NCBI RefSeq assembly: GCF_017916295.1
Contig: NZ_JAFMSS010000002.1
Coordinates: 372,001 to 436,000, forward strand
Source of the DNA: Rubellimicrobium arenae
GTDB lineage: Bacteria; Pseudomonadota; Alphaproteobacteria; Rhodobacterales; Rhodobacteraceae
Reading direction: 5' to 3'
DNA: 64,000 nucleotides
Shown: positions 16,924 through 26,253 of the stretch, piece by piece
Layout: each line of letters begins with the position of its first letter
Position numbering within the stretch: position 1 is the stretch's first letter
Position numbers and translations under genes: made by a program
Notes under the pieces: generated by a model
The model's database searches: none
The model's input: only the letters and a program-made list of their open reading frames with translations
Told to the model about the DNA's origin: nothing

Positions 16924-17303
16924 GCTAACTCCATAGATTTGTCGTGTCACTCTCTGCGAGGGGCAACTCGAAGGCGCTGGCATTCGGACTAGGCGGCGCC
17001 TGGGGTCCGATGGACCGAACGGCATCCGGGACCTTCAAGGGTTTCCGCGACAAGCTTCGTCCGGGGCGAACAGCGAGTGATCCAGTGATCGGGCCCGGCG
17101 AACGGGCGGGTCACAGCCGTCTCACAGCGCTCGTGCCGGAGGGGCCGGGTCATCGACCGGATCGCTTGCCCGCCGCCTTGGCCCCCGGACATGCCGATCG
17201 CGTGGAAAGGGCGTCCAGACCCGCTCTGGTGAGATCTGGTCGGACCATGGAGGGGATGGCGCCGGGTCACCCTCCACCGTTCCCTGAGACGATCCGAACT
17301 TCC
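16924..17303. other. Intergenic region without a recognisable gene
   Basis: About 380 bases between tRNA-Thr and the DUF4405 gene. Open frames here are short, arginine-rich and lack family resemblance. I see no repeat of the tRNA 3-prime end, no integrase remnant and no clear terminator. Confidence 0.5.
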
Positions 17304-17801
17304 TCAGGACCGAGGCAGGATGGCCTGGACGAGTTCGAACTGGTCGCGCCCGGACGCCTGGGCGATGTCGGTCAGCGTTTCGTCCGGTCCCTGAACCGTG
17401 AACCCTGCGGCCGTCAGTTGCTCCACCAGGGTCTCGGACGTGGATCCGAGCAGCGGCGCGACTTCGGAGGGCGAGTGGTCCAGGACGGCGCTGGCGAGGG
17501 CGAACTGTGGCGGACCGCCGGCGCCGGCCTCGCCGGATTGCATCGCGAAGGCCAGCGCAGCAAGGGCCGAGGCAACAAGTCCCACGGTCATCGGCGTGCG
17601 CCCGAAGTAGTTCGCGAGAGGTCGCCAGTTCTTCCAGACGTGAAGCGCGAACGGCAGGATCAGGACCATGCTGAGGATCTCGTGCATCTCGTGGAAGATG
17701 CTCTGGCCCAGGCCGAGGAACAGTCCCACCCCTGAGATGAGCGAAACGAGGAAAAGCCCCGTGATGAGGGGGGTTGCGTAACGTTGAAGCAGTCTCGGCA
17801 T
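17304..17801 (-). CDS. DUF4405-type membrane protein
   Basis: A 165-residue protein with three predicted membrane helices: residues about 10-30, 42-60 (containing the HEMHEILS and LHVWKNW histidines) and 73-90. The histidines in the second helix are reminiscent of a cytochrome-b-like haem site, the basis on which DUF4405 proteins are compared with b-type cytochromes. The C-terminal 80 residues form a soluble domain with VEQLTAAGFTVQGPDETLTDIAQASG, a possible small helical repeat. The ATG at 17801 is the first that gives a sensible N-terminus. Role unknown. Confidence 0.65.
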   Translation of the reverse strand: MPRLLQRYATPLITGLFLVSLISGVGLFLGLGQSIFHEMHEILSMVLILPFALHVWKNWRPLANYFGRTPMTVGLVASALAALAFAMQSGEAGAGGPPQFALASAVLDHSPSEVAPLLGSTSETLVEQLTAAGFTVQGPDETLTDIAQASGRDQFELVQAILPRS

Positions 17802-18220
17802 GATCGTGTCTCTGTTGTCAGTTGGGGAGCCGGAGGAGCGACGGACGCCCGACCCGGCAGGTTCTCGGGCAGCATCGCACGGGGTCGGCGCTGCCGTGGA
17901 CATGGAAACCTTCAGGGCCAGTAGGCTGGCCTTTCGATCCGAAGGACGCGCGCGCGGGAATCGCCACTGCCGCCCACGGCCTGCACCTGCCGATCCCCGA
18001 CATGTTTCCTCCGCCGACCGCATGTCCGCCGCATTCCCTGGCCTCCTGTCCGGATCCCTGCACCTTGAACGTTCCTGCGTGGAAGTTCCGTCGCGACGAG
18101 ATGAACCCTGGCGTCGAAGCGCAGCCTTGGCCCACCCTGTTGGCATGTCAGCCAGGCACCCCGCTTGACGGTCCCGGGAACCACTCCACCGTCAGCGCCC
18201 CGAACGCAGGAGGCAGGGCG
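17802..18220. other. Divergent intergenic region
   Basis: About 420 bases between the DUF4405 gene (minus) and rtcB (plus). The rtcB frame stays open upstream, but the translation is proline/cysteine-rich and unlike RtcB, so I treat it as non-coding. I see no proper -24/-12 sigma-54 promoter of the kind that drives rtc operons with RtcR. Confidence 0.5.
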
Positions 18221-19393
18221 ATGCCGGTTCCCCTCACGATCTTTGGCCGGCACGACACAGGCACCCTCGCGCAGATGGAGACCTGCCTCGAGACCGGGTC
18301 CGCAGCTGCGGGCGTGCTCTGCGCGGACGGGCATCTGGGCTACAACCACCCGATCGGGGGCGTGGTGGGCTACGAGGACCACCTGTCCATCAGTGGCGTG
18401 GGCTACGACATCGCCTGCGGAAACAAGGCGGTGCGGCTCGACGCCCGGTACGAGGACGTGGCCCCCAGGACCGCTGTCATCCTGAACGACATTGCCCGCA
18501 ACGTGAGCTTCGGACTTGGCCGGGCGAACGCCGAGAAGGTGGACGATCCTCTCTTCGACAGCGATCTCTGGACGACGGCCGGCATCAGGGACCTCAAGGC
18601 GCTTGCGCGCGAGCAACTCGGCACCGTCGGCGGCGGCAACCACTACGTCGACCTCTTCCGCGACGAGGAGGGCTTCGTCTGGATCGGGGTGCACTTCGGC
18701 TCGCGCGGGCTCGGCCACCGGATCACGACCAAGTACCTGGCCTTGGCCAAGGCGAACGGGAACATGCTCGCGCCCCCTGCCCTGCTGCGGGCGGACAGCG
18801 ACGCCGGACAGGGCTATCTTGCCGGTGTCGAGCTGGGCGGACTCTACGCCTATGCGGGCCGGGACTGGGTGGTGGAGAAGGTGCGCCGGATCATCGGCGG
18901 CACCATCACGGACGAGGTCCACAACCACCACAACTTCGTCTGGCGCGAACGGCACGGCCATCGCGACCTCTGGGTCGTACGGAAGGGCGCGACGCCCGCC
19001 TTTCCGGGCCAGCGCGGGTTCGTCGGCGGCTCCATGGGCGATGACGCCGTGATCCTGCGCGGCCTCGATTCGCCCGAGAGCGCCAAGGCGCTGCATTCCA
19101 CCGTCCATGGCGCCGGCCGCGTCATGTCGAGGTCCGAGGCCAAGGGCAAGGTCGACCGCCGCACGGGGCGCGTTCTTCGCCAGCCTGCCGTGAATGCCGC
19201 GGAGATGCGGGCCTGGCTTCAGCGGCGTGGCGTGATGCTCGTGGGCGGCGACCTCGACGAGGCGCCCCAAGCCTATCGCAGGCTCCCCGAGGTGCTGGAC
19301 GCCCATGCCGGCACCATCGCCGTCGAGCGCGTCCTCCAGCCGTTCGGCGTGGTCATGGCGGGGCCGGGGGACGTGGACCCCTACAAGGACTGA
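18221..19393 (+). CDS. rtcB: RtcB family RNA ligase
   Basis: A 390-residue GTP- and manganese-dependent ligase that joins RNA 2',3'-cyclic phosphate or 3'-phosphate ends to 5'-OH ends. Metal and active-site residues are visible: GYDIACGNKAVRL (Asp64, Cys66), GGGNHYVD, the histidine of VHFGSRG, a HNHHNF cluster and the late HGAGRVMSR motif. The start is supported by GCAGGAGGCAGGG. It is slightly shorter than E. coli RtcB. No rtcA, rtcR or archease is beside it. Its last 13 bases overlap the convergent gene. Confidence 0.92.
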   Translation: MPVPLTIFGRHDTGTLAQMETCLETGSAAAGVLCADGHLGYNHPIGGVVGYEDHLSISGVGYDIACGNKAVRLDARYEDVAPRTAVILNDIARNVSFGLGRANAEKVDDPLFDSDLWTTAGIRDLKALAREQLGTVGGGNHYVDLFRDEEGFVWIGVHFGSRGLGHRITTKYLALAKANGNMLAPPALLRADSDAGQGYLAGVELGGLYAYAGRDWVVEKVRRIIGGTITDEVHNHHNFVWRERHGHRDLWVVRKGATPAFPGQRGFVGGSMGDDAVILRGLDSPESAKALHSTVHGAGRVMSRSEAKGKVDRRTGRVLRQPAVNAAEMRAWLQRRGVMLVGGDLDEAPQAYRRLPEVLDAHAGTIAVERVLQPFGVVMAGPGDVDPYKD

Positions 19394-21213
19394 GCCGCGT
19401 CTCCTGCGAAGAGCACCTCGCATGGGCCGAGCATGAGGCTCTCGGGCAGCGGACCGGCGGCTCCGGCCAGCCAGCCCGGGTCCCGGGCGGCTTCGGCGGT
19501 CGCAGGAGACAGGATCGTGCCCACCGGGAACGGCGCAGGAGCGGTGACCGGCGACAGGCCCGCATTGGCCAGGATCGCGCCGCTTTCCCACGCGACGCCT
19601 CTCAGGCCCGCCACCGGATCGACGCGCACGACCCGCTCGGCCACGCCGTTCAGGGCCGCGAGAGCATGGAAGATCGGGCGTGCTTCGCCTTGTGAACCCA
19701 GAATGCCGAAGGGCCCCACCGGAGCGGCCAGTGCCACGGCCTCGGCGCCGGCCTGCGCGGCCGCCGCACAGGCCGCGACGGCATAGGCCGCGGCGAGGAG
19801 GCCCTTCTGGCGGGGGTCCTGGGACGTCATTGTGCGGCGCGTGCCATTGGGATTGGGCGACAGCCCCGCCCCATACGGGTTCGACCGCATCCCGATCGAC
19901 ACCAGCCCGAGCCGGAGCCCCCGCGCGCCGGCGATTCGCCTGGCATCCGCAAAGACCTGCGGCAGGGCCTCCAGCGTTTCCAGCACCGACGCGTCATCCG
20001 CGGCGTGCACGATGGCCGAAGTGCCATGCGTCACGTAGTGACCGACCGAATCGACGCCGGGACGACGGTTCAGCTCGGTAAAGTTGGTGAGCATCCCCAG
20101 CCCGACGCGCGCCTCGGGAAAGGCGTGCGATACGGCTTCGGCGCAGGCTTCGGGGCTCGGGCCGCCGGGCCATTCGGCATCCGGCTGGTAGCTCTTGAGG
20201 AAGGCTTCGGGCAGCGCGATCACATGGCGCGGGAACAGTCCCGCCCGCGCCAGCCGCAGCGCCAGGGCGTCCATCGCCGCACCGGGCTCGGTCCCCTCGG
20301 GCAGGACGACCTCGAGGTCGAGCAGCCCGCCCCGCGCCAAGGTCCGGGCCGCCTCCTCGAGCGTGGCGTCCTCCTCCTGCCCCGCCCGGAGACGCAACAG
20401 CAGCCCGCGGGCCGGAAATGGCAGGTCCGGCGCCATCCAGCCCGCCTCGGCGGCCAGCAGGACATCGGGCATCCGGACCTGCATCTCCGAGACCGGCACG
20501 GCCGAGGCGTCCTGCGGTGCGGCGTCGCCGAGCCGGATCGTGATGCGCTGGGTCACGGTCTCTCCTTCAGCGATGCGGTAGGGCTTGGGCCGCGACAGCG
20601 GGCGGCAATAGGTCTTGTAGGAGGCATCGGTCCAGTTCCGCTGGTCCTCCATCTCGAAGACCTCGCCCTCGAACTCGATCGCGACATCCACCGGCCCGAC
20701 CCGGTGCGCCAGGGCCATGATGTCGAAGACCGGTTGCGCGGGCGAGATGGGTTCCGGGAAGGCCGTGTCCTCGGGCCGCCCATCCGAATGGGTGACCCGC
20801 AATGGCCGCCCCGCGACCCCCTCGACGGGGTGGAGCAGGCAGAAGCCGGCCCGGTTGACCATCATGTCCCGGACCCCCGTTAGCGTGAGGCTCGCGCGGA
20901 CGAGGCCCGCGGCCTCGGCCTCGATCTCGAGGAGGCCGGCCAGCGCCCCGCCCGCGGCCGTGAACCGACGGGTCAGCCGCAGGCGGTCAGGCCCTTCCTC
21001 GATCTCCTCGGACGCATTCTCCTCGGACCACGTGCCCCAGGATTCATCGCGGAGGGGGGCGGACAGGCCCCGGACGACCTCGGTCCCGCGCCAGGACAGA
21101 CGGCGCAGGGTCCCGCCTTCGAGCCGGAACTGCATGGGCCCCAGGGCCACGTCACGCCGGGGGGCGCCGGGCTCGGATGTCCCGAAGCGGATGATGTCGT
21201 CGTCCAATGCCAC
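19381..21213 (-). CDS. D-apionate lactonase-like protein (ApnL family, tentative)
   Basis: A 610-residue soluble protein. The N-terminal third looks like an aldose-epimerase-like beta domain (GGTLRRLSWRGTEVVRG; later EMEDQRNWTDASYKTYCRPL), followed by a TIM-barrel-like part with NFTELNRRPG, then an alanine-rich C-terminal domain. This layout fits the ApnL family, which opens D-apionolactone in apiose catabolism. That assignment is from memory of the family and is only moderately sure. No apiose or other sugar catabolic gene or transporter lies beside it. Its 3-prime end overlaps rtcB. Confidence 0.55.
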   Translation of the reverse strand: MALDDDIIRFGTSEPGAPRRDVALGPMQFRLEGGTLRRLSWRGTEVVRGLSAPLRDESWGTWSEENASEEIEEGPDRLRLTRRFTAAGGALAGLLEIEAEAAGLVRASLTLTGVRDMMVNRAGFCLLHPVEGVAGRPLRVTHSDGRPEDTAFPEPISPAQPVFDIMALAHRVGPVDVAIEFEGEVFEMEDQRNWTDASYKTYCRPLSRPKPYRIAEGETVTQRITIRLGDAAPQDASAVPVSEMQVRMPDVLLAAEAGWMAPDLPFPARGLLLRLRAGQEEDATLEEAARTLARGGLLDLEVVLPEGTEPGAAMDALALRLARAGLFPRHVIALPEAFLKSYQPDAEWPGGPSPEACAEAVSHAFPEARVGLGMLTNFTELNRRPGVDSVGHYVTHGTSAIVHAADDASVLETLEALPQVFADARRIAGARGLRLGLVSIGMRSNPYGAGLSPNPNGTRRTMTSQDPRQKGLLAAAYAVAACAAAAQAGAEAVALAAPVGPFGILGSQGEARPIFHALAALNGVAERVVRVDPVAGLRGVAWESGAILANAGLSPVTAPAPFPVGTILSPATAEAARDPGWLAGAAGPLPESLMLGPCEVLFAGDAAQSL

Positions 21214-21270
21214 GCCAGCCCTCCTCTGTCCGCCAGTGATAGGTTGGCCCAGGGCGCGGCAGCAAGGGGC

Positions 21271-22236
21271 CTACAGCCAGCCCCTCCATTTGAAGTACGC
21301 CCAGGTCCCCACCGCCGACAACACCATCAGGGCCAGCGCCACCGGATAGCCCCAAGGCCAGTCCAGCTCGGGCATGTTGTGGAAGTTCATGCCGTAGACG
21401 GTCCCGATCAAGGTGGGCGGCAGGAACAGCACCGCCACCACCGAAACGATCCGCACCGTCTGGTTCTGCGACAGGTTCACCATACCAAGCGTCGTATCGG
21501 TGGCGAGCCCGACCCGCCCGGACAGGAAGTCGGCATGCACCTCCAGCGCCTGCATGTCGCGCATCATCGACTTCACATAGGGCTTCAGGTTCCCGCTCTG
21601 GTCCCGGTCGTCCGTCCACAGGCTGAACACCGACAGCATCCGCTCCACGGTCAGGAGGCCGAGCCGTACGCGGGCCACCACCTCCCCCTGGCGACCGGTG
21701 GACCGCAGCGCGTCCTCGAGCTCGTCCGAGGTCAGGGCCTCGTTGGTGCCGGCGTAGACCCGCGCCGCGATGGCATCGAGCACATGGCCCGTGGCCTCGA
21801 GAAGGTCGGCAAAGCGCGAGACGATCTCCTCGACGAGGCCGAGGAACAGCCGGATATGCGACCCGCAGCCGGTCGAGGACCGGTCGGCGCGCGCTGCGAA
21901 GGTCTCGAAGGGGCGCGGCGCATGGTGGCGGACCGTGACCAACCGACCGGGCATCAGGATGAAGGTGACCGGACCCGAGGACTGGGTGCCGTCCGGCGTC
22001 TGCCCCGGCAGGATGACCGTCATGAAGTCGTTGCCGTCCTCCCGGTAGAAGCGGTTGGAGATCTCGATCTCCTCCATGTCGGCCAGGGTCGGCACGTCGA
22101 TGCCAAGCTCGGCCTGCACCTTGGCCGCCTGCTCGGGCTGCGGCCGGTACAGGTCGACCCAGATCGCCTCGCGCAGGTCGGCGCCCGGCCCTAGCCTTTC
22201 CAGGCGGCGGTCCACGAGTCGGTAGGCGAAGAGCAT
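21271..22236 (-). CDS. CorA family divalent metal transporter
   Basis: A 321-residue inner-membrane magnesium/cobalt-type channel. A large cytoplasmic alpha/beta and helical domain precedes two C-terminal helices. The first helix ends in the selectivity motif GMN (282-284, in YGMNFHNMPELDWPWGYP), the hallmark of the family. A membrane helix and a WRGWL end follow. The N-terminal domain is typical in length. Ion specificity cannot be read from sequence. The acyl-CoA synthetase gene lies downstream on the same strand with an 80-base gap on the other side. Confidence 0.9.
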   Translation of the reverse strand: MLFAYRLVDRRLERLGPGADLREAIWVDLYRPQPEQAAKVQAELGIDVPTLADMEEIEISNRFYREDGNDFMTVILPGQTPDGTQSSGPVTFILMPGRLVTVRHHAPRPFETFAARADRSSTGCGSHIRLFLGLVEEIVSRFADLLEATGHVLDAIAARVYAGTNEALTSDELEDALRSTGRQGEVVARVRLGLLTVERMLSVFSLWTDDRDQSGNLKPYVKSMMRDMQALEVHADFLSGRVGLATDTTLGMVNLSQNQTVRIVSVVAVLFLPPTLIGTVYGMNFHNMPELDWPWGYPVALALMVLSAVGTWAYFKWRGWL

Positions 22237-22314
22237 GGAGCCGGCTCCCAGGATTGGCGCGCCGGACCATACGGCGGGGCACCGCCGGGTTCCACCCCGC
22301 CGGCGGGGTGGCCC

Positions 22315-24207
22315 CTACTCGACCCAGGCCCAGGGGCGGGTGTAGGCTCCCAGGGCCCGGGCCACGTCCTCGGTCCCGGCCGAGCCGGTGCGGCGGATCT
22401 GCGCGACAAGGCCCAGCTTGCGGTCCTCGACCACCTCGATCACCTCGGCGGCCACGTCGGCGCTGGCCAGCGCCTGGTTGTAGACCCGCCGGATCGCCAG
22501 CTTGCGGAGGTCGGGCTTGAAGATCTTGCCCACGGCGGTCTTGGGCAGCTCGGGCAGGACCTCCAGATGCTTGGGCCGCGCCGCGCGTTCGTGGACATGG
22601 GCGCTGGCGTGCTCCAGAAGCTCGTCGGAGCTCGCGCTCGCCCCCTTCACGAGCTCCACGTAAACGCAGGGCACCTCGCCCGCATGGGCGTCAGGCTGGC
22701 CGATGGCTCCGGCGAAGGCGACCGCCGGATGGCTGCAGAGCGCCGCCTCGATCTCGGCGGGGTCGATGTTGTGACCGCCCCGGATGATGATGTCCTTGGC
22801 GCGTCCGGTGATCCAGAGATAGCCGTCCGGATCGCGGCGCCCCAGGTCCCCCGTCCTGAGCCAGCGGGGGCTCCCATCCTCGCCCGGATAGAAGATCGCG
22901 GCGTTCCGTCCTTCCTCGGTGTAGGTCTGCCCGCCCCACACGCCCGGGTTCGACACGCAGATCTCCCCCACCTCGTCGGTGGGACAGTCCATGTGGGTCA
23001 CCGGATCGATGATGCGGACGCTGGTGTAGGGAAATGGAATGCCGATGGAGCCGATCTTCTTCTCGCCCTGGGGCGGGTTGATCGAGACCAGGCAGGTGGC
23101 CTCGGTCAGGCCGTAGCCTTCGCAGATGGTGACCCCGGCGGCGTCCTCGAACCGTCGGTAGAGTTCGACCGGCAGGGGCGAGGATCCGCAGAAGGCCAGC
23201 TGGAGCGAGGAGATGTCGGCGTTCACCGGACGTTGCATCAGCGCCGAGATCGCGGTCGGCACCGTGATGAGGAAGGTGATGCGATACCGTTCGATCAGCT
23301 TCCAGAAGTTGTCGAAGACCCCTTCGCCCCGGTAGCCCGCCGGGGTGGGGAACACGATATGCGCCCCCGAGGCGAGCGAAGCCCCCATCGCCACGACGGC
23401 GGCAAAGACGTGGAACATGGGCAGCGGGCAGATCATCGTGTCCCGCTCGGTGAACAGGAGACGGTTCGCGACCCAGCCGTTGTAGATCAGCCCGCGGTAT
23501 CGGTGCTGGGCGAGCTTGGGCAGCCCCGTCGTGCCGCCCGTATGGAAGTAGGCCGCGACCCGGTCGCCCGCGCTGTCCTGGAACCGGAGCGCACGGGGCT
23601 GGCGCTTGGTCTCGCGGTGGAAGTCCAGGACCCGGGCCTTGTGCCGCACCGGGTTCCGGGGCCGGACAAGCGGCACGATCAGCCGCTTTGCGCCCGTCAG
23701 GTAGCGCAGGAGATCGACCTCGATCACCGTCCGCACGTTCGGGGCGAGCGCCACCGCCTCGGCCGCCTTCTGCGCGACATCCGTCTTGGGAAAGGCCCGG
23801 AGCGTGACCAGGACCTTGGCCCCCGTCTCGCGCAGGATGCCGGCGATCTGCTCGGCGTCGAGCAGGGGGTTGATCGGGTTCACGATCCCGGCCACCTGCC
23901 CGGCCAGGTAGGTCAGCACGGTCTCGGTGCAGTTGGGCAGGAGATAGGCCACCGCATCCCCCTCCCCGACCCCGAGCTCGCGGAACAGGTTCGCGGTCTG
24001 CGCGACCTTCTCGCGAAGCTCCTGCCAGGTCAGCGTCTCGGCGGAGGCACGCGGATCGGACAGGAGCTGGAAGGTGACGGCAGGGCGCGACCCGACCCGG
24101 TCCGCCGTCCGGCCCAGCACGCCCCAGGTCGTCCGTGGAAGGTCGCGCGCGTCCCACGGGCCTTCCGCCTCGATGGCGGCACCGTCGGCGATCGAGGCAT
24201 AGCCCAT
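22315..24207 (-). CDS. Acyl-CoA synthetase (AMP-forming)
   Basis: A 630-residue adenylate-forming enzyme activating a carboxylic acid to its CoA thioester. The P-loop is HTGGTTGLPKLA, a form found in one uncharacterised clade of acyl-CoA synthetases. Further motifs are CEGYGLTEAT, the adenylate-binding WLRTGDLG and the C-terminal catalytic lysine in AVGKIFKPDLR. A strong GGAGGAGGAGGG site precedes the ATG. Substrate chain length is unknown; no beta-oxidation genes are near. Confidence 0.9.
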   Translation of the reverse strand: MGYASIADGAAIEAEGPWDARDLPRTTWGVLGRTADRVGSRPAVTFQLLSDPRASAETLTWQELREKVAQTANLFRELGVGEGDAVAYLLPNCTETVLTYLAGQVAGIVNPINPLLDAEQIAGILRETGAKVLVTLRAFPKTDVAQKAAEAVALAPNVRTVIEVDLLRYLTGAKRLIVPLVRPRNPVRHKARVLDFHRETKRQPRALRFQDSAGDRVAAYFHTGGTTGLPKLAQHRYRGLIYNGWVANRLLFTERDTMICPLPMFHVFAAVVAMGASLASGAHIVFPTPAGYRGEGVFDNFWKLIERYRITFLITVPTAISALMQRPVNADISSLQLAFCGSSPLPVELYRRFEDAAGVTICEGYGLTEATCLVSINPPQGEKKIGSIGIPFPYTSVRIIDPVTHMDCPTDEVGEICVSNPGVWGGQTYTEEGRNAAIFYPGEDGSPRWLRTGDLGRRDPDGYLWITGRAKDIIIRGGHNIDPAEIEAALCSHPAVAFAGAIGQPDAHAGEVPCVYVELVKGASASSDELLEHASAHVHERAARPKHLEVLPELPKTAVGKIFKPDLRKLAIRRVYNQALASADVAAEVIEVVEDRKLGLVAQIRRTGSAGTEDVARALGAYTRPWAWVE

Positions 24208-24309
24208 CCGCCCTCCTCCTCCCTGATGGCGGGCCGCCGTGGATCCGCGGCTCCTTCAACCATCACGAGAATGGGAACGTCCGGCTGGCGTGGCAAGCCC
24301 GACTCGCGG

Positions 24310-26103
24310 TCACTCCGCCGCGAGACCCTCGGTGAACTGCAGCCGCGCGAGCCGCGCATAAAGCCCGCCCTGGGCCACGAGCGCGTCATGCGTGCCCTGC
24401 GCCACCACCTGCCCATCCTCCAGAACGACGATGCGGTCGGCCCGCTTCACCGTCGCCAGCCGGTGCGCCACGATGATCGTGGTCCGGTCGCGCGACAGCG
24501 CCTCGACCGCCTGCTGGACCGCGCGCTCGCTTTCCGCATCGAGCGCGGAGGTCGCCTCGTCCAGAAGGAGAAGCGGCGCGTCCCGCAGGATGGCGCGGGC
24601 GATGGCGATCCGCTGCTTCTGCCCGCCCGAGAGCATGACCCCCCGTTCGCCGACGAAGGTGTCGTAGCCCTGCGGCAGCGCCATCAGGAAGTCGTGCGCG
24701 GCGGCGGCGCGGGCGGCGGCCTCGATCTCGGCCTCCGTGGCGTCGGGGCGGCCGAAGCGGATGTTGGCGCGGGCGGTGTCGGCAAAGATCACCGGATCCT
24801 GCGGCACCAGCGCGATCTGCCGCCGCAGGCTGTCGCGCGACATCGTCCGCAGGTCCACCCCGTCGATCCGCACGGCCCCGTCCTGCGGGTCCCAGAACCG
24901 CTGGATGAGCTGGATCACCGTGGTCTTCCCCCCGCCCGACGGCCCGACCAGCGCGACCGTCTCGCCCGGGCGGATGGTGAGCGAGACCCGGCTCAGGGCG
25001 CTGCGGTCGGGGCGGGTCGGATAGCGGAACGTGACGTTGTCGAGCGTCACCTCGGCAGTCGCGAGGCTGGGGGCGGGCACCGGGGCGGGCGGGTCCTGGA
25101 TGGTGTCGGCCAGGTTGAGGAGCTCGACCAGGCGCTCCGTCGCGCCGGCGGCGCGCTGCACCTCGCCCCAGACCTCGGTCAGGGACCCGACCGCGCCAGC
25201 GACCATGACCGCGTAGATCACGAACTGCACAAGGCTGCCGATGGTCATCGCGCCCGACTGCACGTCGCGCGCGCCCACCCAGAGCACGCCGACCACGCCC
25301 GAGAAGATCAGGAAGATGACGATGGCCGTCATCACCGCCCGGACCCCGATCCGCGCCCGGGCCGAGTCGAAGCTCTTTTCGGTCAGGTCGCGGAAGCGCA
25401 GCCGGGTCGGCGCCTCGGCGGTGAAGGCCTGGACCGTGGTCGCGGCCAGCAGGGATTCGGAGGCCGCGCCGGAGGAGGCCGCGATCCAGTCCTGGTTCTC
25501 GCGGCTCATGCGCCGCAGCCGGCGGCCCAGCACCACGATCGGGATCACGATCGCCGGCACGATCAGCAGCACGAGCCCGGTCAGCTTGGCCGAGGTCAAC
25601 AGGAGGAGCACCAGCCCCCCGAGCAGCATCAGCAGGTTGCGCAGGGCGACCGATACCGAGGAGCCGATGACCGAAAGGATCAGCGTCGTATCGGTGGTGA
25701 TGCGGCTCAGCACCTCGCCGGTCATGAGCCGCTCATAGACGGCGGGGCTCATGCCGATCATGCGGTCGAAGACGGCGGCGCGGATGTCCGCGACGACCCG
25801 CTCGCCCAGCCGGGTCACGAGGTAGTAGCGCAGCGCCGTGCCCAGAGCGAGCACGGCCACGATGGCCAGCGCCGCCCCGAAGTACTGGTCGAGCAGCTGC
25901 GTTTCCGCGACGCCGAAGTGATCCACCACCCGCCGCACGGCGATCGGGAGCATGAGCGACACGCCCGCGGTCAGCACCAGCGCGCCCAGGGCAAGGATCA
26001 TCATGCCGAGATAGGGCCGCATGAAGGGCCAAAGGGCGGCCAAGGCTCCCACGCGGCGGGACGGTGCGCGGTCCTCGAAGGAAGGGCGTGGGGCTCGGGC
26101 CAT
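24310..26103 (-). CDS. ABC exporter, fused membrane and ATPase domains
   Basis: A 597-residue half-transporter. Six membrane helices occupy roughly residues 20-310; the ATPase domain follows with Walker A GPSGGGKT, Q-loop, signature LSGGQKQR, Walker B LLLDEATSALD and the H-loop histidine in VAHRLATV. It would form a homodimer exporting lipid, peptide or drug, like MsbA or LmrA. The ATG at 26103 is preferred; an upstream start would add 18 residues without ribosome site. No partner half-transporter is adjacent. Substrate unknown. Confidence 0.9.
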   Translation of the reverse strand: MARAPRPSFEDRAPSRRVGALAALWPFMRPYLGMMILALGALVLTAGVSLMLPIAVRRVVDHFGVAETQLLDQYFGAALAIVAVLALGTALRYYLVTRLGERVVADIRAAVFDRMIGMSPAVYERLMTGEVLSRITTDTTLILSVIGSSVSVALRNLLMLLGGLVLLLLTSAKLTGLVLLIVPAIVIPIVVLGRRLRRMSRENQDWIAASSGAASESLLAATTVQAFTAEAPTRLRFRDLTEKSFDSARARIGVRAVMTAIVIFLIFSGVVGVLWVGARDVQSGAMTIGSLVQFVIYAVMVAGAVGSLTEVWGEVQRAAGATERLVELLNLADTIQDPPAPVPAPSLATAEVTLDNVTFRYPTRPDRSALSRVSLTIRPGETVALVGPSGGGKTTVIQLIQRFWDPQDGAVRIDGVDLRTMSRDSLRRQIALVPQDPVIFADTARANIRFGRPDATEAEIEAAARAAAAHDFLMALPQGYDTFVGERGVMLSGGQKQRIAIARAILRDAPLLLLDEATSALDAESERAVQQAVEALSRDRTTIIVAHRLATVKRADRIVVLEDGQVVAQGTHDALVAQGGLYARLARLQFTEGLAAE

Positions 26104-26253
26104 GGTCGGTCTCTCCTGAACGGCGCGGGCATACGCGCGTGCCACCCACCGTGGCAAGGCTCGGCGCCTGCGGCGCAGCGTCCTAGCTTCGTCGCGGGGA
26201 GGACGGGACCGGATCGCCCTGCCTGGAATGCCCGGGCTCGGCGGGCTGGCGCG

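Noticed and set aside
16849..17303. tRNA-Thr as attachment site of an integrated element
   Set aside because: No repeat of the tRNA 3-prime end is found in the following region, and no integrase or phage gene is near.
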